Below are positions 31,698-42,316 of a stretch of DNA of 64,000 nucleotides, in pieces (within the stretch, counting starts at the first letter, position 1; every line of letters begins with the position of its first letter). The stretch spans positions 1,426,001 through 1,490,000 of the forward strand of contig JAUJYN010000018.1 in NCBI GenBank assembly GCA_030737835.1. The letters run 5' to 3'. The position numbers and the translations under genes were made by a program. Below the pieces are notes generated by a model. It saw nothing but the letters and a program-made list of their open reading frames with translations. It had not been told where the DNA came from and did not search any database. This DNA is from Acorus gramineus (lineage: Eukaryota; Streptophyta; Magnoliopsida; Acorales; Acoraceae).

Positions 31698-34365
31698 TGT
31701 TATATATGTGTCACTTTTAGCCTTCCGGGCACCTTTGGGACATTTCTGGCAGTTTTTCAACTTTTTCTTTTTTCGATCGGAACCGCTAAAATTTTGGACT
31801 TTTAGCTATCATCCTGAGCTTGAGAACTCCGATTGAGAATCTAACTGCACATTGGGTGTCCTGGTGCCATTTCAAGCCACTCCCGAAAATTTCATCGAAT
31901 TCCGGTAACGTTTCAGAATTTCACAGTTCCGAATCGTATCCGGGTTTTGACCAAGCGAAAAGTCATTGGGAGACTTGACCAAGTCAAAGATGACTTTGAC
32001 CAAGTCAAGTTTGACCATTGACTTGGTCAAAACATTTTGTTTGTTTGTGTGGTTGAGTTGACCCAAGGTCAAAGCTCACCAAAAACCCAAAATGCCCTAA
32101 GTGTGTGAGTGTGTGTGTGTGTGCAACCTTGGGCGTGCACTTCTTCCTCTCCTCTTCATCTCTCCCTCTCTCACTCACTCACAAATTCCATCTTCCCTTT
32201 CCTTTGTTTGCCCCATTTGAGCTAGTAGAAGGGGTTGAACAAGAAAAGCCATTGAAGGGAAAAGAAAGGTAGGGTTCCGATCTACCTTTCCATGGTTTTG
32301 TTTTTTATTTCCCCTTTGTTGACCTCCTCTCATGGCTTCCCTTCTCCCCTGTTTTCAGCCCTCTTTAAGCCTTGTTAGAGGCTGAGGTGGTGGTGGTTTC
32401 GGTGGCGGCGATTTGGTGCGCGAAGAGCACCCGAGTTCCCTCCCTTTCCTTTCCTCTCTTTGGGTAAGTCATTCTCCTCCCCTAGCTAGGTTAGATGCTT
32501 GTAAAGGGTGTGTGTTTGGGTATGCATGCTTGCATAGGTGTTAGGGGGGGTGAGAGTGGGCTGAGGAGGGGGTGGGAAGGGCTCAGACGCGCGAGTCTGC
32601 GCGCGCAGGCAGGCGCTAGCGTGCGCAGGCGGGTGCGCTAGCGGGCGCGCGCACGTACTCGAAGACGCGCGGGCGTGCGCGTGGACGTGCGCGCGGAGTG
32701 CTGCGCGGGGGCGCAGTGTGTGCGGTGCGCGCGGGCGTGCGCGCGGGGTGCTGCGTAGGGGCGCAGTACGCGCGGGTACGAGAAGGGCTGGACGTGTGGT
32801 GCGCGCGGGCGAGCGCGCGCGGTAGCGTGTCTGGGCGAGCGGGCAGGGGCGCGGCAGCGCGTCTGGGCGCGCGGGCTGGGGCGCGGCAGTGCGCCCGGGG
32901 CGCAGGGGCGCGTGCGGGTGGCCGTGCGTATGGCTGCCCGTGGGTTCGGGAGGGTGTCGGGGCACTCGGACTTGCGTTCGAACGCGCGTGCTCGCATGCG
33001 TGCGGGCCCGTATGCATGCTTGTCCGAGTATTGGGTATTTCTAGTAAATTTCTTATGTAATTGTGTAGTTTACTCACCATATTGAATGCCCCTGTCTTGC
33101 AGATCTTGACGGACGGTCACGCGACGACCCGGGTTTTGGTGAGTGGGACAATCCAACCCAGTAGGGAGGCGTTCGATGCACGTAGGCGTGCATTGCCCTC
33201 CCCTGGGGCACCATAGTTGCATATTAACATGTAATAAATGTAAACCATGCATGCATGATTAATATGATATATCCATGCCACCTTAGACTTTGTATGCTAG
33301 GGATATGCACCCTTATATCATGTATAGCGGCCTATGCATGTTTAGTCACCTTGTCCTTTAATTGGAAAGCCCCGAACTATGCATGTTCCCATCTAGTTTA
33401 ATTTAATTAAATCAAATGTGAGCATATAGTTACAAGCATGCCTTAGAGAATATTATAACCTTGTTGTTATAATATATGTCTCCCCGCATCTTAGTTATGC
33501 GCCCTGGAGGAATTCTTGAGAATTCATGACATTAGTAGAGTTACAGATCGTTGTCGACGGATCCAAGAGGATCATATCCGCGTGAGTAGGCTGTCTTCTC
33601 CTTATTGGTTGGATCCGATGTAGGAACTCCCCGGCGTTGGCTGTACCTGACAGAGGGCTCCCATCCGTAGGTACCTCCGATGCGTCGGACTGTACTGATA
33701 GTGGGAGTATACCAGGCGGAGGCCCGAGGGTGGGAGAGGCTACCGGGTGGACCAGGGGTGGAGAGCGGTCTAGTATGCCCCAAGAGGCCCATGTCACCCC
33801 CCGGAAAGGGTGAGGGTGAGGGGGGGAGGTGGGTTGGCGATGAAATGACCCATTAGAATGTGTTGTTGCTCCCGTGTTAGGGGCTATAAATTATATAAGG
33901 TTGATATGAATTGTGATGCATGGGTTGTGCTATTCACTGAGCGTGTGGCTCACCCCTCGCATATATTTTTCTTCAGTGATATCTGAGTCGGATCTGAAGG
34001 AGGAGCTCCCCGAGGCACATCAGCAGTAGTGGAGCAGCGTCACGTTCTGCGAGTGAGAGGCCATCAGCATCCCCTTCTTGATTGTATGTATTGTATTCCG
34101 TGCTTGGGCACATACTTATATTTGGATGTCGTTGTGTATATTGGCTCTCACAGGACAATTGATTATGTATCGGGTCTGTAATATGTCTTTGAATTACAGA
34201 CTCAGTCGTTTGAGCTTCCGCTATTTGTATATATTATGTCAGTTGCCTTATTGTCTGTGTTGTCATTTTTGATGTTGTTTAGAGTATGTTATTGATATCC
34301 TGTATAGACTGCTGATATTATATATACTTGCCACGTCTCGGGGACAGCCGCCCTAGGGCGTGACA
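31698..34365 (+). mobile_element. Solo type B LTR (2668 bp) with W-box array
   Basis: Starts TGTTATATATGTGTCAC at 31698 and ends GCGTGACA at 34365. Perfect target duplication GTACC at 31693-31697 and 34366-34370. Parts in order: TTGAC-box array (31976-32075), GGGTAAGTC donor-like site near 32466, CpG-rich block about 32590-33000, CTTGCAG ending 33102, micro-exon 33103-33138, GGTGAGTGGG, one hairpin unit near 33790-33850 and a TTCTTCAG acceptor-like site near 33977. It lacks the GTACTCCGTG module found in most relatives. Confidence 0.95.
31976..32075 (+). promoter_or_regulatory. Cluster of W-box-like TTGAC sites in U3
   Basis: Nine TTGAC or GTCAA cores lie within about 100 bases, many as TTGACC or TTGACT, and some joined as the palindrome TTGACCAAGTCAA. 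TTGAC(C/T) is the known binding core of plant WRKY factors. Similar clusters lie in the U3 of the LTRs at 45330 (about 48313-48428), 57149 (about 59816-59932) and 61326 (about 61575-61682), but not in those at 1564, 5646 and 42317. Stress-responsive transcription is an inference. Confidence 0.6.
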
Positions 34366-34370
34366 GTACC

Positions 34371-34832
34371 AATCCATGAAAAACTTTCACTTGACAAGTT
34401 TGTCATTCTCAATTCTTGAAGATACATTCTTATCCCAAATATCAACATCATTTTCATTTGTATATTTTTAGCTCTTTGGATTTGTCATGCATTTCTCATT
34501 ATAAAGTGGTTTCATGGTACATTTCTATTTATGTTAATTGATAATTAGGAGTTGAATGCATTCAAAATATTACTTAAGTTGTTTTTTAATGCTTTATGAA
34601 GCTGGATATGTTAATTTATTACTGATTCTTTTTGGAAACATTGCCTCTTATTTAACTACTATGTTTATTTTCCATTTCCCAATAACATAAGAAGACATAC
34701 ATCAATAGTATTGTAGTATTGTATTTTTGGGTTGTGTAACATTTATTACCTCATTTTTAGGGTCATCTAAAGCTTTAAAATTGATATGAACAGTGATTTA
34801 AAAAAAAAATTATTAGACAAGAGGCTGAAAAA
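34371..34832. other. AT-rich host segment upstream of the RPA1-like exons
   Basis: No LTR motif. It may hold upstream intron or promoter sequence of the RPA1-like gene, but I cannot identify an exon in it. Confidence 0.45.
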
Positions 34833-37181
34833 ATGACGTATGCTCGTGAAGATTTGATTGATCATCCTACACCGTTAAATGCTCTTAAATTTTATGATAA
34901 GATATGTAATATTAAGGTCCGAGTTATAAGACGAGGATCTATAGAAACGTACAACAACCATAAAGGCTATGGGGAGATATGGAAAGTGATCGTAATAGAT
35001 GATGAGGTTAGTAATGTGTACATGGTTTTATGTTTTCATTACAATTTCATTTTTTTAAAGTTTTTCCAACTAACATCTACAGGGGGCTAGAATGAAAGCA
35101 ATAATGTTCAAGGAGGCGATCTCAAAATTCAATGCATTGCTGTTAAAAGATAAGACGTACCATATTTCTAACAGAATGGTCACACTAGTTCACCCAAATT
35201 ATGCCTATGTTAACAAAATGGAGCTATCACTCACAATTCATACACACATTGAGGAATCGGAAAACGATTTGATTTTTCAAGAATCGATATATGATTTCAC
35301 ACCACTGAAGAACATTATTCAAAGTCGAAAAGTGGACGAGCAATTTGGTATGTATACTAAAATTTTTAAAATACAACAAATGGTTTATTTAATATTCAAA
35401 CATGAAGACTATTAATAATTGCTGTGTAGTTCATGCAGACACTATAGCTTTTGTGTTAAATGTGAGGACTACATATAGAATGGGGAAAGATAAGGAACGT
35501 CCACCAACAAGAGTTTGAGAAATTATCATTAAAGATATATAGTAGAATCGTATGAAACTTCATCTTATTATCATCTAACATATGTATACAACAAGTAAAT
35601 AATGTTTTTCTTTCATTGGTACCAACAGGTCAGAATCAATTAAACTCAAATTGTGGGGCGACCTCGCTAACAACGAAGGAAAAGAATTAGAGGAATTGAT
35701 CGCAGACAATCCTATAATAACAATTTCAAGAGCAAAGGCTACCATGTCCGATGGTAATACACTCTACTTTGCCTTACACTTAAGTATGCCTAATGACAGA
35801 CATACCTAATCATTGAGTTTATAAATTAGCTTAGAAGATAAAGGAATATAAGCTTCATAACAGAAGCTATACAATAAGACTTCTCAACATTTAAATGATT
35901 AAACTGAATTAGATCTTAATTACATGCAAAAACATTATATGGCATCTCAATAATAAACTACAAAAAAATATCTACCAAAATATTCCTTTATAGTATTGCC
36001 TCCCATGAATAAAGTATGAGGAATTAAATTTCATTTCAGTACTCCAGTTCCATATGGAACAGGATAAAATAAAATTATATATAAATTTAGAAGAATACAG
36101 GTTTAAGTAATGTTAATTTGACATCAAATTACTATATGAGCTTATATTAGTTTGATGTATATTACTATATGACCTTATATTATTTTGATGTATATTATTG
36201 TTTACTACTTAATATTTTAAACATATGTGTTGCACAAAAAGGCATTATTGTCCATTAACCTTCAAAATACATATTTGCAACCGTATGTGTTGTTCCAACA
36301 GAGTTTGCTCTTTCTATTAACACATGTTTCATCACAATTGTACTTTCACATATCAGCGGTTTGATACCCATTCATGTTCTTTTTTAAAATTATTTATTAT
36401 TTTGTATAACAAATACAATCTTCATTCAGGTGAATTTTGTATCAACTCAGGAATACCTACAACAATTGAAATCAACCCATCAATTCAACAAGCTAATGAG
36501 CTCCGACAATGGTATCATATGGATTTCATTACACAATTTTATTGGTTTTCTAAGATTTATTGGTTTTCAAAGATTTCTTTAGTTATATTATGTGACCAAA
36601 TTATTAACATCATAATTTTTCATATCTTTGAAGAAAAGTGGGGACCACAAATTTTTCCTCTCGCCCACAAAGACGGTGAGAGATACCACTGAAATGACAA
36701 TCAATCAAATCATCCGTGAAGGCACATCTCAAGTCAAGATATATATGACTTATAATACATAAACACACACATATATATAGCATGTGTAAAAAAACTTTTC
36801 AAAGTTAATTGAAATTGCAGACTAGTTTCTGCTCCTTCCAAGCAAACATCATGAGCATTGAAACAAAAAGGAACCATATTATAATGCATGCAAGAAATGT
36901 TATAATAAGGTTGACATGAAACAAGGCGCAGTGGAATGTAAAAAAATTGATGTCGAATGTAATCAAAGGTACGTATTATAGAATAAATAGCTATATTACT
37001 CATGTGACAACTTATTACTTCTGTTGATTTCAGATACATCTTGAAGCTTATCGTAACTGATGGTGAACAAAGTATTAAGATTACCATTTTTGATGATTCA
37101 GAGATGTTAATTGGTTGTCCAGTCTCAGAATATATGAGCATGAATGAGGAGGCATTGGACCACCCTGGATTTTTTTATTAA
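34833..37181 (+). pseudogene. RPA1-like (replication protein A 70-kDa subunit) gene remnant
   Basis: RPA1 binds single-stranded DNA through OB folds in replication and repair. Exon 1 (from ATG 34833, to 35006) encodes IKVRVIRRGSIETYNNHKG and joins in phase 0, across a 76-bp GT-AG intron, to exon 2 (35083-35347: GARMKAIMFKEAISKFNALL, then KTYHISNRMV), the DBD-A pattern. Exon 3 (from 35439) reads DTIAFVLNVRTTYRMGKDKE and meets a TGA where Arg fits. Exon 4 (35629-35753) encodes LKLWGDLANNEGKELEELIA, typical of DBD-B. Later pieces are IPTTIEINPSIQQANELRQW (about 36430-36511), MTINQIIREGTSQ (about 36690), a zinc-finger-like YYNACKKCYNKV...CKKIDVECNQ (about 36870-36968) and YILKLIVTDGEQSIKITIF (37034-37181), the DBD-C pattern. 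The premature stops, uncertain joints and missing N-terminal region indicate decay. A Helitron-derived origin is possible. Confidence 0.7.
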
Positions 37182-37831
37182 TTTATAAATCCTTTTAGTT
37201 TTTTTTATAGGTCCTTTTAATTTATTTTTTTTGTAGATGATTGACTTAATTAGGGCCCATAGATCATGGGCTCCACCTATGAAATTCCCTAAACAACAAC
37301 AACTCATAACTCAAAAAATAAAACAATCATCCATTATCCATCTAGATCATCCATGTATATGATGTGCCCTCAACCCCTTCTTTTAATTAACTGTCCCTCC
37401 TTCACATAAAACAAAAGTAATTTTTTACTCTCATTTTTCATTTACCCCTAAGTCTCCTTCTATCCATATCCCACAAACAATCATGGAGGCACAATTCCAA
37501 CTCCTCGGCGTCCCAACCTAGGCATCCATTTTGAAAAAAATAAATTTTTGATATGTATCTCAACTGTGCCTAATATCAATCATCATTTCTAAAAAAATCC
37601 ATAATTTTAACTTTTGTTCCATTAACTGTTCCGCAATTGGGAATCTAAAACCTGTAATCCTCTCATCTCCTCTATCAACACTTCTAAAGTATAGAATTTT
37701 TAACTTTTACTTATTGTCATTGTTACTAATTTATTTAAAGTTTAAAATATTTGTGTAAATATCTAAAATAATTATATCATTCAACATTTTCAGAATATGA
37801 AACCTCATTGAGGTAAAATTTAAAGGTATGT
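37182..37831. other. AT-rich host sequence, no gene recognised
   Basis: No LTR motif and no convincing exon. Its last bases (tatgt, 37827-37831) are the target duplication of the next solo LTR. Confidence 0.5.
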
Positions 37832-40800
37832 TGTTGAGTCTGTGCCATTTGGAGCGCTCTGTTTGAAGATTTGGGTACATAATTTTTTTCTCTAAGTTAT
37901 GTATTCCTGATTTGGTATTTGGATTTGATTTTGTTAAAATCCAAGATGAAGAGGTTTAATTATGATTTTATTATCAGATGTCCAGTTTTGAGTTAGCTTT
38001 CGTACAGAAGTGGAATTAGATCAACTGGATTCTTGTAGTAAACGTTATGGGTATTTTTTCAACTATACCCCGGGGATGGAAATTCTGGCAGCAGCCCTGT
38101 TCCATGTTTAGCTCTAATTTCGGATTAGCTGGAGAGATTATCTGATCTTGTCATGAACATGAAAGTTGTAGATAATCTTCTTAGCTTTCCATCGGTCTTG
38201 GAATCAAGCAATTCGGAGCTGTATCGAGGAAGTTATGGTTGTTCCAGTGAAGCTTGCGCAGAATTTCTAGTCGAAGGGCAACCTAGTCATTTCTCCTTAG
38301 ATATTTTGCATAAATATCTCTATCTCTCTCTCTCTCTCCCTCCCAATGTTGTCGACCAGCATTTCTGGTCCCTCTCCTCTCTTTCTTTTGCCCCCCATGT
38401 GTTTGATGTGGGGTCTCAAAGAGGAGGAGATTGTGGTGGAGGAAGTGGTGGTGGTGGATCTAGGTGTGTTGTGATGTTTGTTCTTTCCCCCTCTCTCAAG
38501 CTCTCTTTGCATGGATCTTCCCCCCCCTGATTTTCGGCTGAGAGGAGGCTGAGGAGGCCGAGGTGGTGGTGGTGGTGGTTGAGGTGGTCGCGGGTGGCCG
38601 CCGAACCTCCCCCTTTTGTTTCCCCTCCAAGGTGAGCTCCTCCCCTTCTTTTCTTAGTTTTTTGGCTTAAGGGGTTGGTTGGGAAGTCATGCATGCTAGG
38701 CAGAGGTGTTAGGGTGTGTGTGAGGGGTTGGGATGGGTGAAAATGAGGTTTAGAGGGCTTGGGCGCGCGCTGGGCGCGGTCTGCGCGCGTAGCCGCGCGA
38801 ACGCGCGCGGGCGCGTGCGCGCGGGTGCGCGGGTACGCGCGGGTGCGCGCGGGTGCAGGCGCGAGCGGGGGTGCGCGTGGGCGCGCGCGCGAGCAGGGCG
38901 CCTGGGCACTGTGCCTGGGTGCGGGGCAGGGCGCCTGGGCATGCGCCTGGGCGCGGAGCTCGGAACCAGTGTGCGTGAGCGTGCTGGGGCGCGCTGGGCT
39001 GGACGCGCGGTGCGGGCGGGCGCGCGCGAGCGTGCGCGCGCGTGCGGGAACGCATCTGGGCGCGCCAACAGGCGCGCGGCAGTGCGCCGGTGGTGCCGGG
39101 GTGTGTGCGTGCGTGCGCATGCGGGGGGCCATGCGAATGGCTGCCCGGGGGTTCGGGATTGAGTTGGGGTGCTCGGGCTCGCGTGCGTACGGGCCGTATG
39201 TACGTTTGCCAGAGTGTTGTGTATTTTTAGAGTATTTTTAGTATATGTGGTGTATTTTACTCACCGAATTGACTACCCTATTTTGCAGACCTTGGCGGAT
39301 GGTAGCGCGACGACCCGACTATCGGTGAGTGGGACAACACAACCCAGTTGGGAGGCGCTATATGCACTTGGGCGTATACCGCCCTCCCCTGTGGCACCAT
39401 AGTTAATATTAACTTGGTAATTTGTAATCTATGTAAGCATGATTATTGTGTAGAATGCATGCCACCCTAGACTTGTATGTTAGGGACTTGCACCCTTAGG
39501 ATATGTGTAAGAGCCATGCATCCTGTCACCTTGTTATCATGCTAGGAAAGCCTCGACCTATGCATGTGTCCTACTAGTTTGATTTATTAATTAAATGCGA
39601 GCATATGTCTATTAGTATGCGTTGGGGAATATTAAGGGGGCCTTGCGAGGCCAACATTGAGACCCGGGCTAGGGTACTCCGTGTTCCTTGTTTGGTTGTC
39701 GGGATGTCCTATATCGGGACCTCAGGTTGCCCTCCCAAGGTTTCTTTTCCCCATTATTATTTTATATGTTTCCCCGCATCTTGGTTATGCGTCCTAGAGG
39801 AATTCTGAAGAATTCAAGACATTAGAGTTGTTGAGATGTGTTGTCGGCGGATCCGAGTGGATCATATGCGTATGGATAGGCTGTTCTGTTCCCTTTGTTG
39901 GATCCGTGTAGAGACTACCTCAGCGTTAGAAAGGTCGTCCCGTGAGAGGGCTCCCATCAGTAGGCACCTCCTGATTTGGGACGGACTGTGTTGAATGTGG
40001 GAGTGGCCAAGCGACCTACGGAGTGGAGGAGAGACTATCGGTGGACCAAGGGTGACCAACAGCCTAGTCAGTCCCAATATCATATGTCACCTATTGAGGG
40101 GTGAGGGTGAGGGTGTGGTGGGTCGGCCATGTAGCGACCCACTGGATTTGTGTATGGATGATTATCAGCCTTGTAAGTCCCAATATCCTATGTCACCTAT
40201 TGAGGGGTGAGGGTGAGGGTGTGGTGGGTCGGCGATGTAGCGACCCGCCGGATTTGTGTAGTAATTAGTCCCAATATCCTATGTCACCTATTGAGGGGTG
40301 AGGGTGAGGGTGTGGTGGGTCGGCGATGTAGCGACCCACTGGTTTGTGTAGTCCCAATATCCTATGTCACCTATTGAGGGGTGAGGGTGAGGGTGTAGTG
40401 GGTTGGCGATGTAGCGACCCACTGGATTGTGTAGTTCCTGCCACTTTGAGGCTTTTAATAATTAATTGTGGTTAATATGAACTGTGATGCATGGGTTGTG
40501 CTGTTCACTGAGCGTGTGGCTCACCCCTCGCATAATATTATTCTCCAGTGCTATCTGAGTCGGTCCAGGAGGAGGAGGTCCCTGAGGGACCTCAGCAGTA
40601 GCGGTGCAGCGCCACATTTCCGCGAGTGTTAGAGGCTATCAGCATCCCTTTTTGATTTGTATGTATTGTATTCTGTGCTTGGGCACATGTTTGTATTATA
40701 TTTGGATGTCATTGTATATATTGGCTCTCACAGAACAATTGATTGTGTATCGAGTCTGTAATATGTATTTGAGTTACAGATTCAGTCTTTTAGGTTCCGC

Positions 40801-40948
40801 TATTTGTGTATATATCATGTCAGCCCCTTTGTTGTCTGTGTTGAAATTGTTGATGTTGTTTAGGGTATTTTATTGATCTCCTGTATTTACTGCTGATATC
40901 ATGTATACACTTGCCGCGTCCCGGGGACGGCCGCCCTGGGGCGTGACA
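37832..40948 (+). mobile_element. Solo type A LTR A3 (3117 bp)
   Basis: Starts TGTTGAGTCTGTGCC and ends GCGTGACA. Perfect target duplication TATGT at 37827-37831 and 40949-40953. CATAAATATC TATA-like motif near 38308, donor-like AAGGTGAGC near 38632, CpG-rich block about 38760-39170, TTTTGCAG ending 39288, micro-exon 39289-39324, module about 39640-39740, four hairpin units (40071-40435) and a TTCTCCAG acceptor-like site near 40548. Confidence 0.95.
40071..40435 (+). repeat. Tandem G-rich hairpin units in A3 (4 units)
   Basis: Units begin with CCCAATATC at about 40072, 40177, 40269 and 40353, so they are roughly 83-105 bases long and differ mainly in the spacer. Each has TCACCTATTGAGGGGTGAGG, further GGG tracts, and the stem GTGGGTCG / CGACCCAC around a GCGATGTAG loop. 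Confidence 0.9.
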
Positions 40949-41084
40949 TATGTATTGCTTATTAAATTTATGTTTTGACATCTTTTTTTATGAATTGTAA
41001 ATATGAAAGCCCTGGGGCGTGACATATGTATTGCTTATTAGATTTATGTTTTGACATCTTTTTTTATGAATTGTCAATATGAAA
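40933..41084 (+). repeat. 76-bp tandem duplication across the A3 LTR end
   Basis: Copy 1 is 40933-41008 and copy 2 is 41009-41084, differing at two or so bases. Each contains the last 16 bases of the LTR, the TATGT target duplication and adjoining host DNA. The duplication therefore happened after the LTR inserted. Confidence 0.9.
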
Positions 41085-41351
41085 TATGACGTCTTGTTTT
41101 AAAATATGATAATTATTTTTATAATTATTCAGTAATATGTGTTATATGAATGTTTTTATTTTATTTTATACATATTTTTAATCTATGCTATTGAAAAAAA
41201 ACATAATGATATAACTTTTAAAAATATTTATATAAGTCACATTAGGCACCCTTTTACAAATATCATGGCTCCGCCACTGCTATAATTGTCACAAAACTCT
41301 TATTCATAATATAATATATATATATATATATAAGCTCTGTGCATTTCATTA
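41085..41351. other. AT-rich host sequence with an (AT)n tract
   Basis: No gene seen. An alternating AT run lies at about 41307-41332. Confidence 0.6.
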
Positions 41352-41360
41352 TTAATAAAA

Positions 41361-41635
41361 GGGAAAATCCATAAAACCACCTGTAATTTTGTAAATATCC
41401 ATTTAACCCCCTGTAAACACACCATAAATGTGAATAACCCCTACTGTTAAAAATTCTTTCACATAGTTCAAATATTCCATCCATATCCCATTTTCTAAAC
41501 AAAGATTAACCAATATGTATTATTTTAACCCCAGAAAAATAACAAAGATTAACAAAGGTTATATGAATGTATTGAGCTTACAGGGGGTAATATAAATATC
41601 CGAAAGATTGCAGGGGGGTTATATGGAGTTTACCC
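41361..41635. mobile_element. MULE-type MITE, 275 bp
   Basis: Flanked by a perfect 9-bp duplication TTAATAAAA (41352-41360 and 41636-41644), the size made by Mutator-like transposases. The ends are imperfect inverted repeats of about 60 bases: GGGAAAATCCATAAAACC on the left and, reversed, GGGTAAACTCCATATAACCC on the right, followed by matching ACCCCCTGTAA stretches. There is no coding capacity, so it would need a transposase in trans. Confidence 0.88.
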
Positions 41636-41644
41636 TTAATAAAA

Positions 41645-41801
41645 AAAGAAAATTTGATCCTCTTCTTTCATGTCTTCACCTCTCCAACGATTTGTAACAC
41701 ACATCGGCCACGAGACACTCTTCCGCTAATTAAAACCGTCCTCTCCAGATAGGAAACACAAATCCAAACCACAGGTCTCCTCCAGAACCCTAGGTCCGAT
41801 C
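41645..41801. other. Short host segment before C2
   Basis: CT- and CA-rich single-copy-looking DNA with no LTR motif. Its last five bases (cgatc, 41797-41801) would be the left target duplication of C2; the partner is outside the window. Confidence 0.5.
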
Positions 41802-42316
41802 TGTCACGCCCCAGGGCGGCCGTCCCCGAGACGTGGCAATAATAAAATATCAGCTATCAATACCTGAGGTCAATAAAGACTCCAACAACAACACACAAGG
41901 TGGAAAAGCAAGGATAATGATAATTGACTGAATAGCGGAAGCATAATACATAAACAATGTCTGTAAACCAAAAACATTATTACAGACTCGAATACACAAT
42001 CACTGTCCTGTGAGAGCCAAGTCTAGACCAAAGAAAATACAACCTGTGCCACATGCACGATTTGCAATACATACAATGACTCTAGGATTGCTGACAGGCT
42101 CGCACTTGCCACCCGTCGGAAGAACGCTCCATGCCCATAAGACCACGCCACAGAAAAGCTCCAGCTCCATGCCCAACACTGCCCCTGAAAAGAAACAGTC
42201 TGCGAGGGGTGAGCTACAAGCTCAGTGAGTTGCTGAAAACCAATCACCATACAACAGTTCAATACCTAAGCTCTTTCCTTTCAAGGAAAGCATGGGTGGA
42301 AACCCATGGATAACAG
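41802..42316 (-). repeat. 3' LTR of C2, segment 1
   Basis: LTR terminus TGTCACGCCCC with the type C continuation GACGTGGCAATAATAAAATA. Contains the CTTTTCAG acceptor-like site near 42187. Closely similar to 12601 onward and 52701 onward. Confidence 0.88.

Noticed and set aside
35007..35082. Extending the first RPA1-like exon through 35090 as one frame
   Set aside because: The segment has GT and AG borders, is T-rich, and its removal joins DDE to GARMKAIMFKEA in the way RPA1 DBD-A reads.
40071..40435. Regularly spaced repeats resembling a CRISPR array
   Set aside because: The units are 83-105 bases, with the spacer also repeated and part of an LTR. No cas genes, and the context is a plant retrotransposon.
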